Source of the DNA: Erigeron canadensis
Lineage: Eukaryota; Streptophyta; Magnoliopsida; Asterales; Asteraceae
Assembly (NCBI RefSeq): GCF_010389155.1
Contig: NC_057766.1
Coordinates: forward strand, 26,173,516-26,237,515
Length of the DNA stretch: 64,000 nt
Direction of reading: 5' to 3'
Positions 32,930-45,460 of this stretch are shown piece after piece (the first letter of the stretch is position 1; every line of letters begins with the position of its first letter). The notes under the pieces are model-generated. The model worked only from the letters and a program-made list of their open reading frames with translations, was not told the DNA's origin and did not search any database. A program made the translations under genes and the position numbers.

Positions 32930-35800
32930 GTGCATTTGATGGACATTTAGCTAAGATTTTTGGATTCTAATTGTGGCTGCACAAACAAATTTGGAATGTG
33001 GTCTGTTTTGAGCATCTGCAAAAATAAATTAGTTTTTATTTCTTCTAGACTTGTTAAGTAGTACAACAATAACATTCAAGAATATAGAGAGAAAATAACC
33101 ATCAAATTACACCCAAACTTAAGCAAAACTTGATGGAATTTGGACCAACTTATCTAGTGTATAGTGCAGCAAATGTCTTCCATTACGTATTCACATGACA
33201 AGAACCAATTCAAAGGTATCTATGGTAATTTACAATGAATATATTAAATATGATAAGCATTGACAATTAGGTATTACCGAAACCAGTCGATAGAAGCTTC
33301 TTGTGATGAAGACCAAAGTTCGAACATGGCCATAGATTAGTATATATAAAGATTACTTTTCAAATAAATTTTTTTTTATTAATTGGTGTAATTTAAAAGT
33401 AGTAGAAAATTTGTTAATCTTAAAAAAAGTACAGTAATATTTTATGTATATCATGCTTTAATTAGTACTTGCTATTGTGTTTATCAAATTGTCGGTTATT
33501 GATATCATATGTATGTAGGCGCGCGATGATATCTTTCTTTCGATAACCGAACTTTTTTCACACGTAATAACTATATATATAACTTGTGTTATCTTTTTAC
33601 ATCTTTGAAACTGGTGTGAAATATAATCATCGAATTGGTAGAGTTGTTAGTTGATCAACCTTACATTCGATGAACTTTTACAAAAACAAAATTTCGTAAC
33701 TTCTTTGTAATTTATAACTATATGTATGTATTCAATGTAATCATTTCCAAAAACACTATGAGTCAGTCCTTGGCTCCTTTCACAATTTTCTTGCCAACAA
33801 GATGGATAACTTAAAAAGAAGAAAATCTCTTTATACCAACTTCATATAAAAGTCAATTAACTCACATTTTTTATTAGTGTTATCTACAGTATTAAATAAT
33901 ACTCATTCCCTCCCATTAAACTTGTCTAATTTTAAATTTTCAAAGTATAAATATTTTTATTTGCGTTATATAATATTTAAAGAAAGTTATATGAATTAAT
34001 TGTGTTTTAAATGTGTGTTTTATTAGTATAAATTTTATCAAATACTTATATAATATAAACAAAAATATTTATGGTCAAAGTTGATAAAATTTGATTTTGA
34101 AATTTTAAAAATGAACAAGTTTAATAAGACCAAAGAAAGTCTAAAAAAAAATCAACAAAGCCTTTTGATATAGAGAAAACAAAACAATAGAAACTATAGG
34201 GCACATAACTAAATCCGCTCACAAATACAGCAAATTAGCTACATTTATGAGCCTTTTCAAAAATGTTACTCGTAATACACAATGACCTATGGTTTGGGTA
34301 AACCGTATTGGAATGTTTACCGATTTTATAAAAGGGAATGATATATTTACAACATATATTTGCAATTCACAACAATGTATGCTTTACGCAGTTGTAAATT
34401 GTGCGATAAAACATGTACATTTGTTGTAGTTGACTAATAATTATTGTGGATTTATCACTTCCCTTTTATAAAATGTGAGTTTAATTAAGTCAACAATCGG
34501 TCTAAATAAAAGTAGTTAATGTATAATTTATTTTATATATATTTAGAGAAGTGGTAGATATTAGTGTTGTGTTACGACAAAAGGGTCCGGCAAAAGGGTA
34601 TGGAAACGATACGAGAACGGGGAACAACAAAACTAAAAAATCCAAGATACGGATATGAAAATAAAAAAATATACAAATATAAATTATATCGACTTTTTGT
34701 AGAGAGAGACTTGAGACTTCAGAGGTTATGTATAATTGTATATGTATAACTGTAGAATATATGTTTGATCAGTGATCACTCATCGAATGCTTAGTGTTTA
34801 ATAATTGGTTTTAGAATAGAAAAAAATTAATGTTAATCAAATTGTATATAAACATAGCTTGTTTGGGTGTTTTTGAAATATGTACAATCTCGTAGTCGCT
34901 TTTGGAATAGAAAAAGTCTATTAAAACCCTGATGTTAATTAGTAACAATATGGAAACTTCTAAGAAACATTTCAGTATTTATAGAAAATTCAAGGAAACG
35001 ATTCTTCCGCGTTTCATACGCGAAAACATTGTCATGGAGTTTCCGAAACGAGTACGCCTACCTGTATGGAGTTTTGGTGCATCATACGTTGTGACATCAA
35101 TGTATTTAGGAAAGCGTGTGCTAATTACACATAGATTCTAAACAGGAGATAAAGTTTAAGGAAGACGTAGCATAGATACTTAACTGGGAACAAAGTTTTA
35201 AGAAGGCGTGTGTTCTAATACATAGATTCTGAACGAAGAACAAGTGACAATGACATATATAATTAAGAATTTAGGAGGATATAATTAGACTAATTAAAAA
35301 CAATCATCATTAGTAGTTCAGTTCTATTATTTTAATAAAAACAATGGAAGAAATGAGTATTTCAGCATAGAATAGGGACCATTCTTGTACGTAGTTGACT
35401 AAACTAATTCGTTCCATCCAGTCACCTTCCTGATTACGTCAGCATATATACAAAAACCAGTATATAGCCATTCTGTCTGTTCAACTAACAAATACTCGCA
35501 TATTTACTCGTTTAATGAATTCATAGTTTTTTACAGTAATATGAACGCGTTCCAACGTAGCCTGCTAGAAAAATCCTTGTTTATACATCGTAACTTCATA
35601 TATATTAATTAATTTTTATTTAATTTCCTCACGTACTTACAAAGACGTACATGTATCATTTTTGAATGATCGATCCTTGTATATATAGATTACCACATCT
35701 GCATGCAAATACGCACTACTAACATATATTCTTCACTTAAATCAATTTTTTTTACGTACATTCTAAACATATACTCGTATATATAATAATCATTACGTAT
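32930..35800. other. Intergenic DNA between GS and the NLR gene
   Basis: AT-rich DNA without a recognised gene or element. Near 35100-35240 a unit of about 65-70 bp (cgtgtg...taat...acacatagattct...aacaaagttttaagaagg) is imperfectly duplicated. Two short frames at 34564-34749 and 34932-35141 have no recognisable homology and are probably chance. The last few hundred bases must hold the NLR promoter. Confidence 0.45.
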
Positions 35801-35806
35801 ATATCG

Positions 35807-38800
35807 ATGGTTGTAATGATCGAGACCGCTTTAGAGCTTGCAATTCGTGAACTACTGAAAGCAGTAGTAGGACAAAGTATGCAAACCGCAAGATTCAAAA
35901 CTTTACTCAAACGTCTTAAAAAAACCTTGAATTGCATCGAGTCAATGTTTTACGACAGCCGGAGGCTCAACAAAGTGTTAGACCGTCCGGAAAAAGAGAT
36001 CATGATGTTTGTATATCATCTAGAGACGGGGAAAGAACACGTACTAAAGTGCTCGAAGATTAACTTTTGGAACGTGTACCAAAAGTTTCTTCATTCTAAT
36101 AAGTTGGTTCGGTTAAACAACGAGCTCTTAAGGTTTTTTCAGGTGGAATTGCAGACGGATATGATGATGATGAGTACTAGTATGAGGGGTTTGATTGGGA
36201 TTTATGATTTGTCGGAGAAAATGGATCGACTACTATCAGCTGTTACTAGTCCTGCGCGTCCTAGTTCTAAATTGTGCAGTGTTCCCGGGCTTCCATATCT
36301 TATAGTTGGATTTGACCAGCATCTAGAGCAAGTGAAGCGTATGCTGCTTGATGATGACGATCAAGTGATGGTGGTTTCGGGTCCTGGAGGTTGTGGGAAG
36401 ACTACTTTGGTGAAACTACTTTGTCATGACAATAAAATAAAAGGTACCTATATTGAAGAATCAAGTGTTTAACGTAATTTATTTAATTCATATAATTTAT
36501 TTTGACAAACATATTTGGCACAAATTAATAGAACCAACTGAGTCGGATCAAGTGGTGAGAGCCCTTGCCTTTGGAGTCTGGGGTCAAAGGTTCGATAATC
36601 CTCATGCCTAGCAAGGCTTGAGGTCTCTACCTTTGGTAGAACTTTGAAGCAACCTCTTTACCTTAAGTAGGGGTAAGGTTGTTTACATCTCAACCACCCT
36701 CATACAACGTCGAAGAAAGTATATATTGAGACCCAAAACCCGTGAAAGACAACATTGGGTGTTCTTTAATTAATGTTCTATATTTGGCACAAATATCTTT
36801 GTTTTAGGACTATTTCTAGATTTGTGATTGTCATCCTTACAACAACCATTGTAAAATCGTGTTTACAATCCTTACTGGGGCTACCCCTATTGGATAGAGG
36901 CAAGACTGTCTACATCTTACCTCCCCCATACCCTGTGTTGGCAGGAATTGGGTACTGTCGTTGTTTTGTTGACTATCTACTATGATGTATTGATGCATAC
37001 TTTATCTTGACAGACATATTTGGTGCAAATATCTTTTATATTACTGTCTCAAGAACATCCAGTCTGAAGACCGTTGTCCAAAAACTATTTGAACATCTTG
37101 GTGAAAATCATTATGAGTTTCAAACCAATGAAGAGGCCACAAATCAACTCCAGAGCCTAATGAAACGAATGGAATCACAGAACATGTTGTTGATCCTGGA
37201 CGACGTCTGGTCTGAATCTGAATACATAATTCAAGAGCTTAAGTTTCATATATCAGGATACAAAATTTTGGTCACATCAAGATTTTTGTTTCCAAGGTTT
37301 AATTCAACTTATGAGTTAAGCTTGTTGAGTGAAGAAGATTCAAAAACTCTTCTTTGCTATTCGGCATTTCCAAATGATGGAATTCATGTAAATGTGCCAG
37401 ATGATCTCGTGAACAAGGTGAGGATATATATAAGCACTTTTATATAATTGCTTGATCCCACTAGTTCCATCTTTACATTTAGCAGTGACTGAATCGACTT
37501 TGTTTATGCCTCTGAATGTAGATTGTTAAGTTATGTAAGGGACTTCCGTTGGCCCTTACTGTGGTTGGTGCATCGCTTTGCGGTCAATCTCTGCTTAAAT
37601 GGAAAACTACTCTCAAAAAATGGTCAGATGGTCAATCTATTTTGCAGTCAAACAGCAGCATACTTCATAGTCTCAAGTCAAGTATTGATTCACTGGATGA
37701 GTTGTCTATTGTTAAAGAATGCTTCTTGGACTTGGGCTCGTTTCCTGAAGATGAACGGATTGCAGCTACGATTCTTCTGGATATGTGGGTGGAGTTATAC
37801 AATCTTGATGATGAGGGAATGTATACCACTGAAAATCTTGTTGAAATCTCATTAAGAAATCTTATCAAACTTGCTCCAATAAGGTACTCTACCATTCAGT
37901 TAAGAGATAAATATTTCAATCATCATATTATAGTTTGTTTCTCCATTGATAAACCAATATTTATATGATTTGACAGAAAAGAGGCAGGGGAATTAGAAGG
38001 GTATTGTAACGAGCTTTATGTCAAGCAGCACAATTTGCTAAGAGACTTGGCCATCCACCTCAGTAGCCAAGAGCCCGTTGCAGAAAGAAAACGCTTGTTC
38101 ATTGAAATCCATGAGAACCGGTTTCCAATTTGGTGGAAGGAACAAATAACACACCCCATTAGCACCCAAATCTTATCTATTTCAACAGGTTTGATTTCAA
38201 TCTGTATATTCACCTGAACTTTCTGCTAATTATATACTTCCTCTCTTTGATTACTAAAGTATCTGCAATCTTTACCTATAGATGACACTTTTGATTCTAC
38301 TTGGAATGATTTACAAGCACCTAAAGTTGAAGTATTGACATTGAATATACAGAGCAAAAAATACGCTCTGCCTCAATTCATTGAAAAGATGGACCAAATG
38401 AAGGTTTTGAGTGTCACCGGCTATGGTGTATATCCTTCTCACCTGCAAAATCTTTCATCCATACGTTATCTATCAAACGTAAAAAGAATCAGATTTGAAC
38501 ATGTTTCATTGTCATCCTCAATTCGTCCCATCTTTGAGTTACATAATCTAAAGAAACTTGCTTTTGTTATGTGTGAGTTTGGTGATGCTTTGATGAGTTG
38601 CACCACCGGGTCATCACCGTATATACTACCAAATCTAACAGAGCTTGTAATCGACCGGTGTTATGATTTAAAAGGACTACCATCTGAACTATGCAATCTT
38701 GGTCAACTAGTGAAACTCAGCATCACCAATTGCCATGAACTGGAGACTCTTCCTAAAGAGTTGGGAAGTCTATCAAATCTTGAAAGCTTAATGCTTCATT

Positions 38801-39123
38801 GTTGCACAAAACTACAAGAAATTCCCGAATCAATTGGAAGCTTGAGTAAGTTGAGCTTTATAGATATATCTGATTGTTTGAGTGTAAGTATACTGCCTGA
38901 AGAAATTGGTGAACTAAGTGGTCTGAAAGTACTTAGGATGAGCGGTTGTCGTGGGTTACAAGAATTGCCAATGTCCATGAGCAAACTGTGGCAGCTAGAA
39001 GATGTGATATGCGATGAAGAGACGTCGTATTTGTGGATGAATTTCGAAAGTGATCTCTATAATTTGAAGATAAATGTTATTGAAGATGATAGGTTTGAAA
39101 GCTTTATGAAGATCATTCAGTAA
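35807..39123 (+). CDS. RPW8-type NLR (RNL, helper NLR class; NRG1/ADR1-like)
   Basis: Five exons (35807-36443, 37014-37417, 37522-37883, 37977-38188, 38282-39123), GT-AG introns and an open frame of 818 residues. RNLs are calcium-channel-forming helper receptors that signal cell death downstream of sensor NLRs and EDS1-family proteins. Residues 1-150 form the RPW8-like domain. The P-loop GPGGCGKTTL is at about 192, kinase 2 LLILDDVW at about 271, RNBS-B KILVTSRF near 296, GLPLA at 354 and the RNL-typical CFLDLGSFPEDERI near 410. Leucine-rich repeats fill the last 280 residues. The MHD-equivalent motif reads QHN at 485-487, whereas RNLs normally have QHD. The C-terminal CDEET...LWMNF looks closer to NRG1 than ADR1, which I recall but cannot test. 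Broken relatives lie at 7885-8331 and 14297-15110. Confidence 0.93.
36526..36778 (+). mobile_element. Family 2 SINE in intron 1 of the RNL gene
   Basis: A box ggatcaagtggtgagagccc, B box aggttcgataatcc, body with ctctacctttggtag and accctcatacaacgtcg, then gagacccaaaacccgtg. A 15-bp repeat (atatttggcacaaat) lies on both sides, at about 36511-36525 and 36780-36794, and fits a target duplication. Confidence 0.7.
36795..37013 (+). mobile_element. 5'-truncated SINE 3' part in intron 1 of the RNL gene
   Basis: Contains ctaccccta...ggataga...gactgtctacatcttacc then cccccataccctgtgttgg and a gtcgttgttttgttg tail, shared with the fragment at 44030-44163. It sits between two copies of atatttgg(ca/tg)caaatatcttt. 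The second copy is the start of coding exon 2. Confidence 0.6.
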
Positions 39124-39750
39124 GTTCTCTGAATCCACTTGTTTGTCATCATCCTATATGAAGCATGCTTTGTCATACTTTCACTTATAATAAAATCATT
39201 AAGTAATAATGTTATATATATAATTTATTAATTTAGTTAAATGCTTGATTATTTTGGAAATATTATTCTTATGTGTAATTTGTAAACAAGGGCTTGTAAT
39301 AACAAAGATTATATTTAATTGAAGAATTTATATTGCATTTTAGTGTATAGAAGAATGGTAATCTGTTATATGGCTTTGATCAAGAGGGTGTTGAAAGATT
39401 TGAGAGTGTAAAGGCGGTAAAGCTTCTCTTCCATGATATTTAATTTTCAAACAAAAACATTAATCTGATATATGGACTTAAAAATTGAAAACCACGAACT
39501 CAAACACCCCGATAGTTTCAAATGAAGATATGACTAACCCGTTTCACAAGGGCCGAAAAAATTGTCAATTCTAAACTACTCATCCGCCCATAATGGTACA
39601 TCAAATTATCAAAATGTCATTTTGACCTACAGGATCTCACCAAACTAGTAATACAGTAATGGGTGCTAATGCTACATACCGAGATAACTGAGCACAACAC
39701 AATAAATTTAAACTCTTTACAATAACGTGACTACTCTAACCACTATGAAT
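39124..39750. other. RNL 3' region and intergenic DNA
   Basis: An AATAAA at 39189-39194 can serve as RNL polyadenylation signal. The rest separates the convergent RNL and RRP42 genes. No further gene seen. Confidence 0.5.
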
Positions 39751-39751
39751 G

Positions 39752-41587
39752 TCACGACTCTTCTTCCATGGCCTCAGCTGCAGCTATCTCGGAGTCCAAT
39801 TTGTTCATCAACTGCTCACTCACATGTTTAGCCACGGATATCATGTCAAAAATGACACTTGGATCTAGACCTGCACCCCCTCTTTTAGTCAGCCCACATA
39901 TCAATCCTTGCCTGTTGATTGAAATAGAGACAGCAGAGCTCATTTGTGATTCCTCTTCTGAAGTTGCATCTACAATATAATGCCTTCCAACCTACATACA
40001 AAGGACAAGACCTATATGTGACATAAGAGTATCTTGACTAATAAAAGAGACTTGCATAATAAATCTTAGAGATGACGACTCAACGCACTTATTTATAAGA
40101 GTCACTTTAATATAGCCAAAACTATGATCAAATGGGTTGGAAATCACAAACAGTATTTGAAATGCATAAATCTTCTTAATAAATAAACTATTCAGAAAAC
40201 CAGGTACTCATCATCAACACAAACTTAACTTTTTAGCCATATTCAGCACATCAAGTATTTACAAAATTTCTAAATTTTGGAAAGCATTTCCTCTTAGGCA
40301 ACCCCATAATCCAACCTGTACTTGATACTCCCAGCTTTGACCAGTTACCGGAACAGTTACCCAACCCACCCATAGTGGAACATCTAATTGCATCTGAATC
40401 ACCTTAGTTAAAGTCACGATAACTGGAACTGCAGTGGTGTCGAATAGTAGAAACTCTTCATCACTCACGTCAACCTCTGGTTGTTCATCAGAAGGGGCAG
40501 CCGAAGCAACATTGACTTTTGGAATACCCGTATTGCTTAAAGCAGCCTATAGAAGCAAATATCAAACATTAGAGAAAGGTGGATGCTACATATATACCAA
40601 ATGCAGTATAAACATAAATCCATATTTTTGGATGAGAAAAAGTAAATACCTTGATGGCAGCACCTAAGGCATCGAGTATATTTCCATCCATGCTAATCAC
40701 AAGACCATCGATATATAAATCCCAACAGACCTTCCCATCGACAATTGACAGAGATGAAAGGTTAATTCCAGCTCCTGGGATATAAGTTACGGAAGCGCCC
40801 TTTGTAAATAGAATCTATGAAAATTATCGATATCTACAAGGACTATGAAACTTTAAATTGTTTGTTAAACTCCATACCTGCTCCAGATTTACCTCCCAAA
40901 AGACATTGCCTTAGAGCTGCAGAGAGTTCAGTTGAAAGTTCTTCACCACCTCTCCGCTGTATAAAAAAGGTAAACTTTTGTAAGGTCAAATGAACAAATT
41001 TGAAGTATCTAACTAATTCAGCAAGCTCAACATCAAACATGTGCGTGTATGATGATAAAATTCAATAAATATCAAATATTCAAATATTAAACCTCAAACT
41101 CGGGTGCTGCTGTGGGACTGCAATCAATGAAGATAAAAACTTTGCCTCTGTCGGGCGCCGAAGAACTTGGTTTTCCTAGCTCGGCCTGCAATCAAGTAAG
41201 ATCATGAAATCAATTAACATACAATAACTTTTGAATTATAAGAACTGACAGGTATTATACTGCAGACAAAAAAATACCTTCACGCTAGCTATGACTTCCG
41301 TTCTACCCATCTTAACTCTTGCTGAACCATTTGCCTGTCATTTAGCTTAGTAAGCACATAAAAGCGAGTCTTTTTTTCTTAATAATCACTTGATCCGTGA
41401 CATGTAGGGATATTAAAATGAAAACTGTCATAAAAAAAAATTGAAAGAGAAAAAGGTTTACTTGAGCAATGACTCCGGATTCCACAATTATGGGTCGGTA
41501 AGTTAACCTATTACGACCATCAGTACGCAAGTCTTGAGCAATTCCACCTTGTATAAAATGTTTTTCTCCTATAGATAGCCCCACCAT
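39752..41587 (-). CDS. RRP42: Exosome complex subunit RRP42 (RNase PH-like)
   Basis: Seven coding exons (41587-41462, 41334-41278, 41185-41093, 40956-40878, 40774-40650, 40546-40403, 39991-39752) join into 287 residues with phase-consistent GT-AG introns. The protein is a ring subunit of the RNA exosome, which processes and degrades RNA from the 3' end in nucleus and cytosol; plant RRP42 is not itself thought to be catalytic. It reads MVGLSIGEKHFIQGGIAQDL, FIDCSPTAAPEFE, LLGGKSGAGAGINLSSL, GKVCWDLYIDGLVIS, LDALGAAIKAAL and SISINRQGLICGLTKRGG, matching the Arabidopsis family member closely. The exon 5 acceptor was chosen at the CAG before GAGCTGG because only that one keeps the frame and SGAGAGINL. 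The C-terminus is acidic (EAMEEES). No break seen. Confidence 0.93.
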
Positions 41588-42429
41588 TCCTATTACTATT
41601 CCTATACATAATATTAAAAAAAAAAAATTAGATGCATACAAGTCATGAAAACACAAGATGATACACATGCAAATCATCATACTATGAATGCTAGTGAGGC
41701 AGGATATATCTAGCAACTCAGTACTTCACTAGAAAGATCTTAACCTTCAAATGCAGAATAAAATTGCCGACTATATTGAATACTGTATTAATATACGCTA
41801 GAAAAAGAAATCTTCGTTAATAAGTTTTGTAACATGAGAAACTGAAACAAATCTGTTTTCACATCAAATTTGGTACCAATTGAAACAAAGTATCTGACTA
41901 TTACATAAAACCCGATATCAGATATAGTTGTGTGCAAATCTAGGGATGAAACAGTGATTCTAACAAACCTTAGTTACCGTATCAAAACCAAGTATATACA
42001 ACATGGTACTTAGTACAAACTATAACAGGTCCTGGCGTTGACACACTATGGTCCAGTACGATTCCCACCCAAATTTTAAACAAGTATATTTCTTTACATA
42101 GGTTACATGGTGAATTGTTTTGGTGCTGAAATTGGATTAGAACCATTAATCCATAGGTTAAGCATGGTCGATGGCACACCATTTGAAACCAAACTGCTAA
42201 TATAGGGGCTGCTGGTATCGGTACATGTCTTTTTTAAATACTGTACTTTATAGCATTAGTGAGTACGAACAATTTTTTGGTATAAGATATACAAGTAGTA
42301 AACTTAACAACAACAACATTAATGTGCATCACTAAGTAACGGTTAATAGCTATAAAATGGGGACAAAAATATCAAAATTAATTTAAAAAAATTGTTCTAT
42401 TTATAGTCCAATGTCAACAACACCACCCA

Positions 42430-42615
42430 ATCCTGCCAAGATATTATACAACAACAACAAATGTACTTAATCCCAGCATAAGCACGGTACGAGGAGGTGT
42501 GATATTACTATGGTTAATGGTACCCAATCTCGACATAAGAGGGGTATGGGGTAGGTACGATGCCCTACCCAAAGGTAGAGAGCAGCTTCCAGAAGGACCT
42601 CTGGCCACGGTTGTA
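42430..42615 (-). mobile_element. SINE 3' fragment with (TTG)n tail in RRP42 5'UTR intron
   Basis: On the minus strand: gctctctacctttgggtagg, then ctaccccataccc, then gctgggatt and a tttgttgttgttg tail. The same order occurs at 44030-44163 and 36848-36975. The tRNA-like head is missing. Confidence 0.6.
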
Positions 42616-42959
42616 AATATCGGTTTCTTGGCGGAGACTATCAATTCTAAAGGGAATTATATTTTTAAAAAATATTAGCTATAAACTCATGTATAACAAA
42701 TTCATATGTAACAAACATGAAGTCCATATCAAAATGACAAACTAGTAAAAAACCCGAGCAAATTAACAAATATCACTAATCAGAATATTAAATAACTATA
42801 CATATCAAAAATCAGATATATGATCTCAATATCAAAACTAATTAACAAATACTAAGTTATCAGCCTATCATATGTAAAAAAGAAATATAATATCAAACAT
42901 TTAATTAATTAATCAGAATTGTATCAAAATTTCAAAATAAAGGAAATCAGAGTTGAAAT

Positions 42960-43080
42960 ACCTGTGGGATGTGGTGAAGTTGGTCGCAGGGGGTGAATGA
43001 CAGCCGGAGTTGAGGCGCCGGTTTGAATGGAGATTTGAGTGACTGTGATTGTAGAGGATGTGTGACAAAAGACCGTTTTC
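42960..43080 (-). other. RRP42: Probable 5' untranslated exon of RRP42
   Basis: On the minus strand a GC-richer stretch ends cttcaccacatcccacag|gtattt, a good donor. An acceptor (tatgtatag) lies 17 bases upstream of the RRP42 ATG. This gives a roughly 1.36-kb leader intron. No alternative coding role was seen; the 5' end of the exon is approximate. Confidence 0.5.
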
Positions 43081-43089
43081 TTATTTTTG

Positions 43090-44029
43090 TGCCCTAAAAA
43101 AAACCCCTTTTTGTTTTAAAGTCAAACCCGATGTTGACCGATATTGACCGCCTTTGACCAAAAACGATAAACGTGACCGATTTGGGAATTATCGTGGCGC
43201 GGACCACCACGAACCGTCTTGGCGCCAATATTTCGGCTGCCAAGGTTGATACTTACAACGTTGTCTCCGGCCTATGGCTTAACTTGAAAGGGAAAAAAAT
43301 TTGGACCAAAAGTGAAATCAAGCCGAAAAGGAAAATCTAAAGATATCTCCCAATCTTAGATCTAGATAAGAAGAAAACTCTCTTCCTATAGAAAGAACTC
43401 AATGGTTAGTTTAACTATTGGTAAAGAGTATAATATTAATATACTACGGTATAAGTGAGTATGAAACTATTACACATCTAACTTTGGTAAAAGAAAACTC
43501 CCCACATGCTAATTTTTTAACGTTTTGGGTAATTGATTGGACCCCATTTTTTTTATGTATTAAAGCTTAAGATGTTAAAGATTTTTCACCCAAATTATAT
43601 GTGTAACAGCCACTTATTTCATTCCTCCATATACAAATTTTAAGTTATGGTTTTCAATCGGTTATATTGTAATTTATATTCATAAAAAATAGAGAAATGC
43701 ATAGTAATGTATATATGCCACCGGAGCTTCGGCCTAAAAATCACGGTATATATTTGGGTAGTCTAATTGCATGTTGTTAAAAACTTTTTGTAATTTAGTT
43801 TAATGGGCTTTCTTATACAATCTTTTTGTAAAGATATCTCTCTCTGCTCTCTCTCTTCCTGCTCCCTCTTCTCCTCTAACGGTAACAAACTTTTAGATCC
43901 AATCTGAGTTTGGTTTCTGAAGACTGATATCGAGCTTTGAGATTGAAAGTTTGAGATCGAGATTATTCCCGGTTAAGTCTTCCACTCCGGTGGATCTAAC
44001 CCTATTTTTTTTCACCCCGGCCCGGAGGT
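43090..44029. other. Intergenic DNA, nothing recognised
   Basis: Contains short AC/CGATA-rich words at 43100-43200 (gaccgatattgaccg) and a ctctct-rich patch near 43840. No gene seen. Confidence 0.4.
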
Positions 44030-44163
44030 CCCTTCAACCTCGGTGGATCTGGAAGCAGCCCCTCTACCTTTGAGTAGGGGTAAGGACTGTCTACATCATA
44101 TCTCCCCCATACCCCGACATAGGCTTAGGCTGGGATTGGATACCATTGTTGTTGTTGTTTGTA
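44030..44163 (+). mobile_element. SINE 3' fragment with (GTT)n tail
   Basis: Reads ctctacctttgagtagggg, actgtctacatcatatc, cccccataccccgacatagg, gctgggattggataccattg and a gttgttgttg tail. Shares order and sequence with the fragments at 42430-42615 and 36848-36975. Confidence 0.65.
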
Positions 44164-44332
44164 CAATCTATTAATTATATTGTAGTTCATACCCATAAAG
44201 AAGAAAAATAACGAAAGAAAAATAGAGAAATGCAAAGTAATTATAATAGTTGGAAATACCACCAGAGTTCCAGCCAAAAAGTCACAGTATATATTTAGAT
44301 ACTTTAATTGTATGTAGTCATGGGCAAAAAAC

Positions 44333-44565
44333 TTTTTTTTCCGGTTCCAGTCAATGCGACGAAAAATCTGTTCTTCAAGAATCGGAACCGGTTTTGGTCA
44401 ACTTTTGACTAGTTTTTTTTGTCCAAGAATTGGAACCGAACCGATTTGGAACCAGTAAGGAACCAATTTTTGGGACTGAAGGTGAAACCGGTTCCAAACC
44501 AATCAATTCTTCAAGAACCAGTTTTTTTTGGGTTTAGATTTAAGTTATTTGGGACCGGTTTTTTT
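44333..44565. repeat. GGAACCGG-rich internally repetitive patch
   Basis: Variants of ggaaccgg/ccggttcc and ttcttcaagaa(t/c)c recur several times in both orientations over about 230 bp. It may be a non-autonomous transposon with scattered subterminal motifs. It is not coding. Confidence 0.5.
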
Positions 44566-45179
44566 GGCATGTCTAATTGTAATAGTGTATGTATGCTAAT
44601 TAAAAATTTTTTTTGTAGCTTTTGTTTTACGGGCTTTCGTACTCAATCTGAATGAGGTATGCAAGTATAGCTACCTTTTGGCCCATATAGTTCTTTTGGA
44701 GCTTGCTATTAATCTTGAGTTTTGTTAATGTATGGGCTGTTCGTTCAAAAAACAACATCCATAAAATAGTTATATATTTATGATTAAATTTAAGGTGTGG
44801 ACTTTTGAATTTTGATATGTAAGTTACCATCTTTTTATGCATGCTAATATTTCTTTAATTTTCTATATATAAGAAAAGAGAACGTATTGTAGACGGGTTG
44901 AAAATTAATCTTGTAAATGGTTATTTAATTTTATATATGTTCTACTACACATTATAGGAATTGCAACATTCTATGGTTTTAAATTTTATTAAAGATTATG
45001 TAGGTTTTGATTTAATATGGGTTCAACGAGTCGACACTATAAATGGTTTAGGTTTGGGTTTACCTTTTCGACACGATCATTAAGTGGATTGGGTTTGGGT
45101 TGAACTATATGAACCTACCAACCCATGACTGATCAACCCGAGCACAACACGATTGTCGGTTGTCACCCCTTTTGTTCTT

Positions 45180-45460
45180 ACAAGTTAATGAACAGAATAG
45201 GATATAAGGAACACATGATACAAGTCATACAACTATGTTGTGGAAATTGAGATCCGAGGTATATATGCCCGCCTTATTTGTGCTCTTCAAACACTTTGCA
45301 ACAACAAAAGCTCATTCTTCTTGACAACATGAGATATTACTTCACAACATATTTAAGGATCAAGTGTTAATTATGAACCATAAAGAAGATGCTTCTTGTT
45401 AAGAACATTAAAGATACCATAATTCATATGCTTAACCATACATTGATATCTTAAGTCCCC
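45180..45460. repeat. Unclassified dispersed repeat, copy 1
   Basis: Words catacaactatgttgtg, cgaggtatatatgcccg, cttgtgctcttcaaac-like and gctcattcttcttgacaaca recur in copies at 60745-60910 and 61090-61330. A partial copy is at 45870-46050. Non-coding family of unknown type. Confidence 0.4.

Noticed and set aside
37523..37895. Alternative frames of 110 and 76 residues within RNL exon 3
   Set aside because: Off-frame or antisense readings of the NB-ARC exon.
38796..38984. Minus-strand 62-residue frame
   Set aside because: Antisense to the LRR region of the RNL gene.
40774..40810. Alternative RRP42 exon 5 acceptor at aaag|GGCGC, about 30 bases upstream
   Set aside because: It breaks the frame joined from exon 4. 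The CAG acceptor preserves SGAGAGINL, the family sequence.
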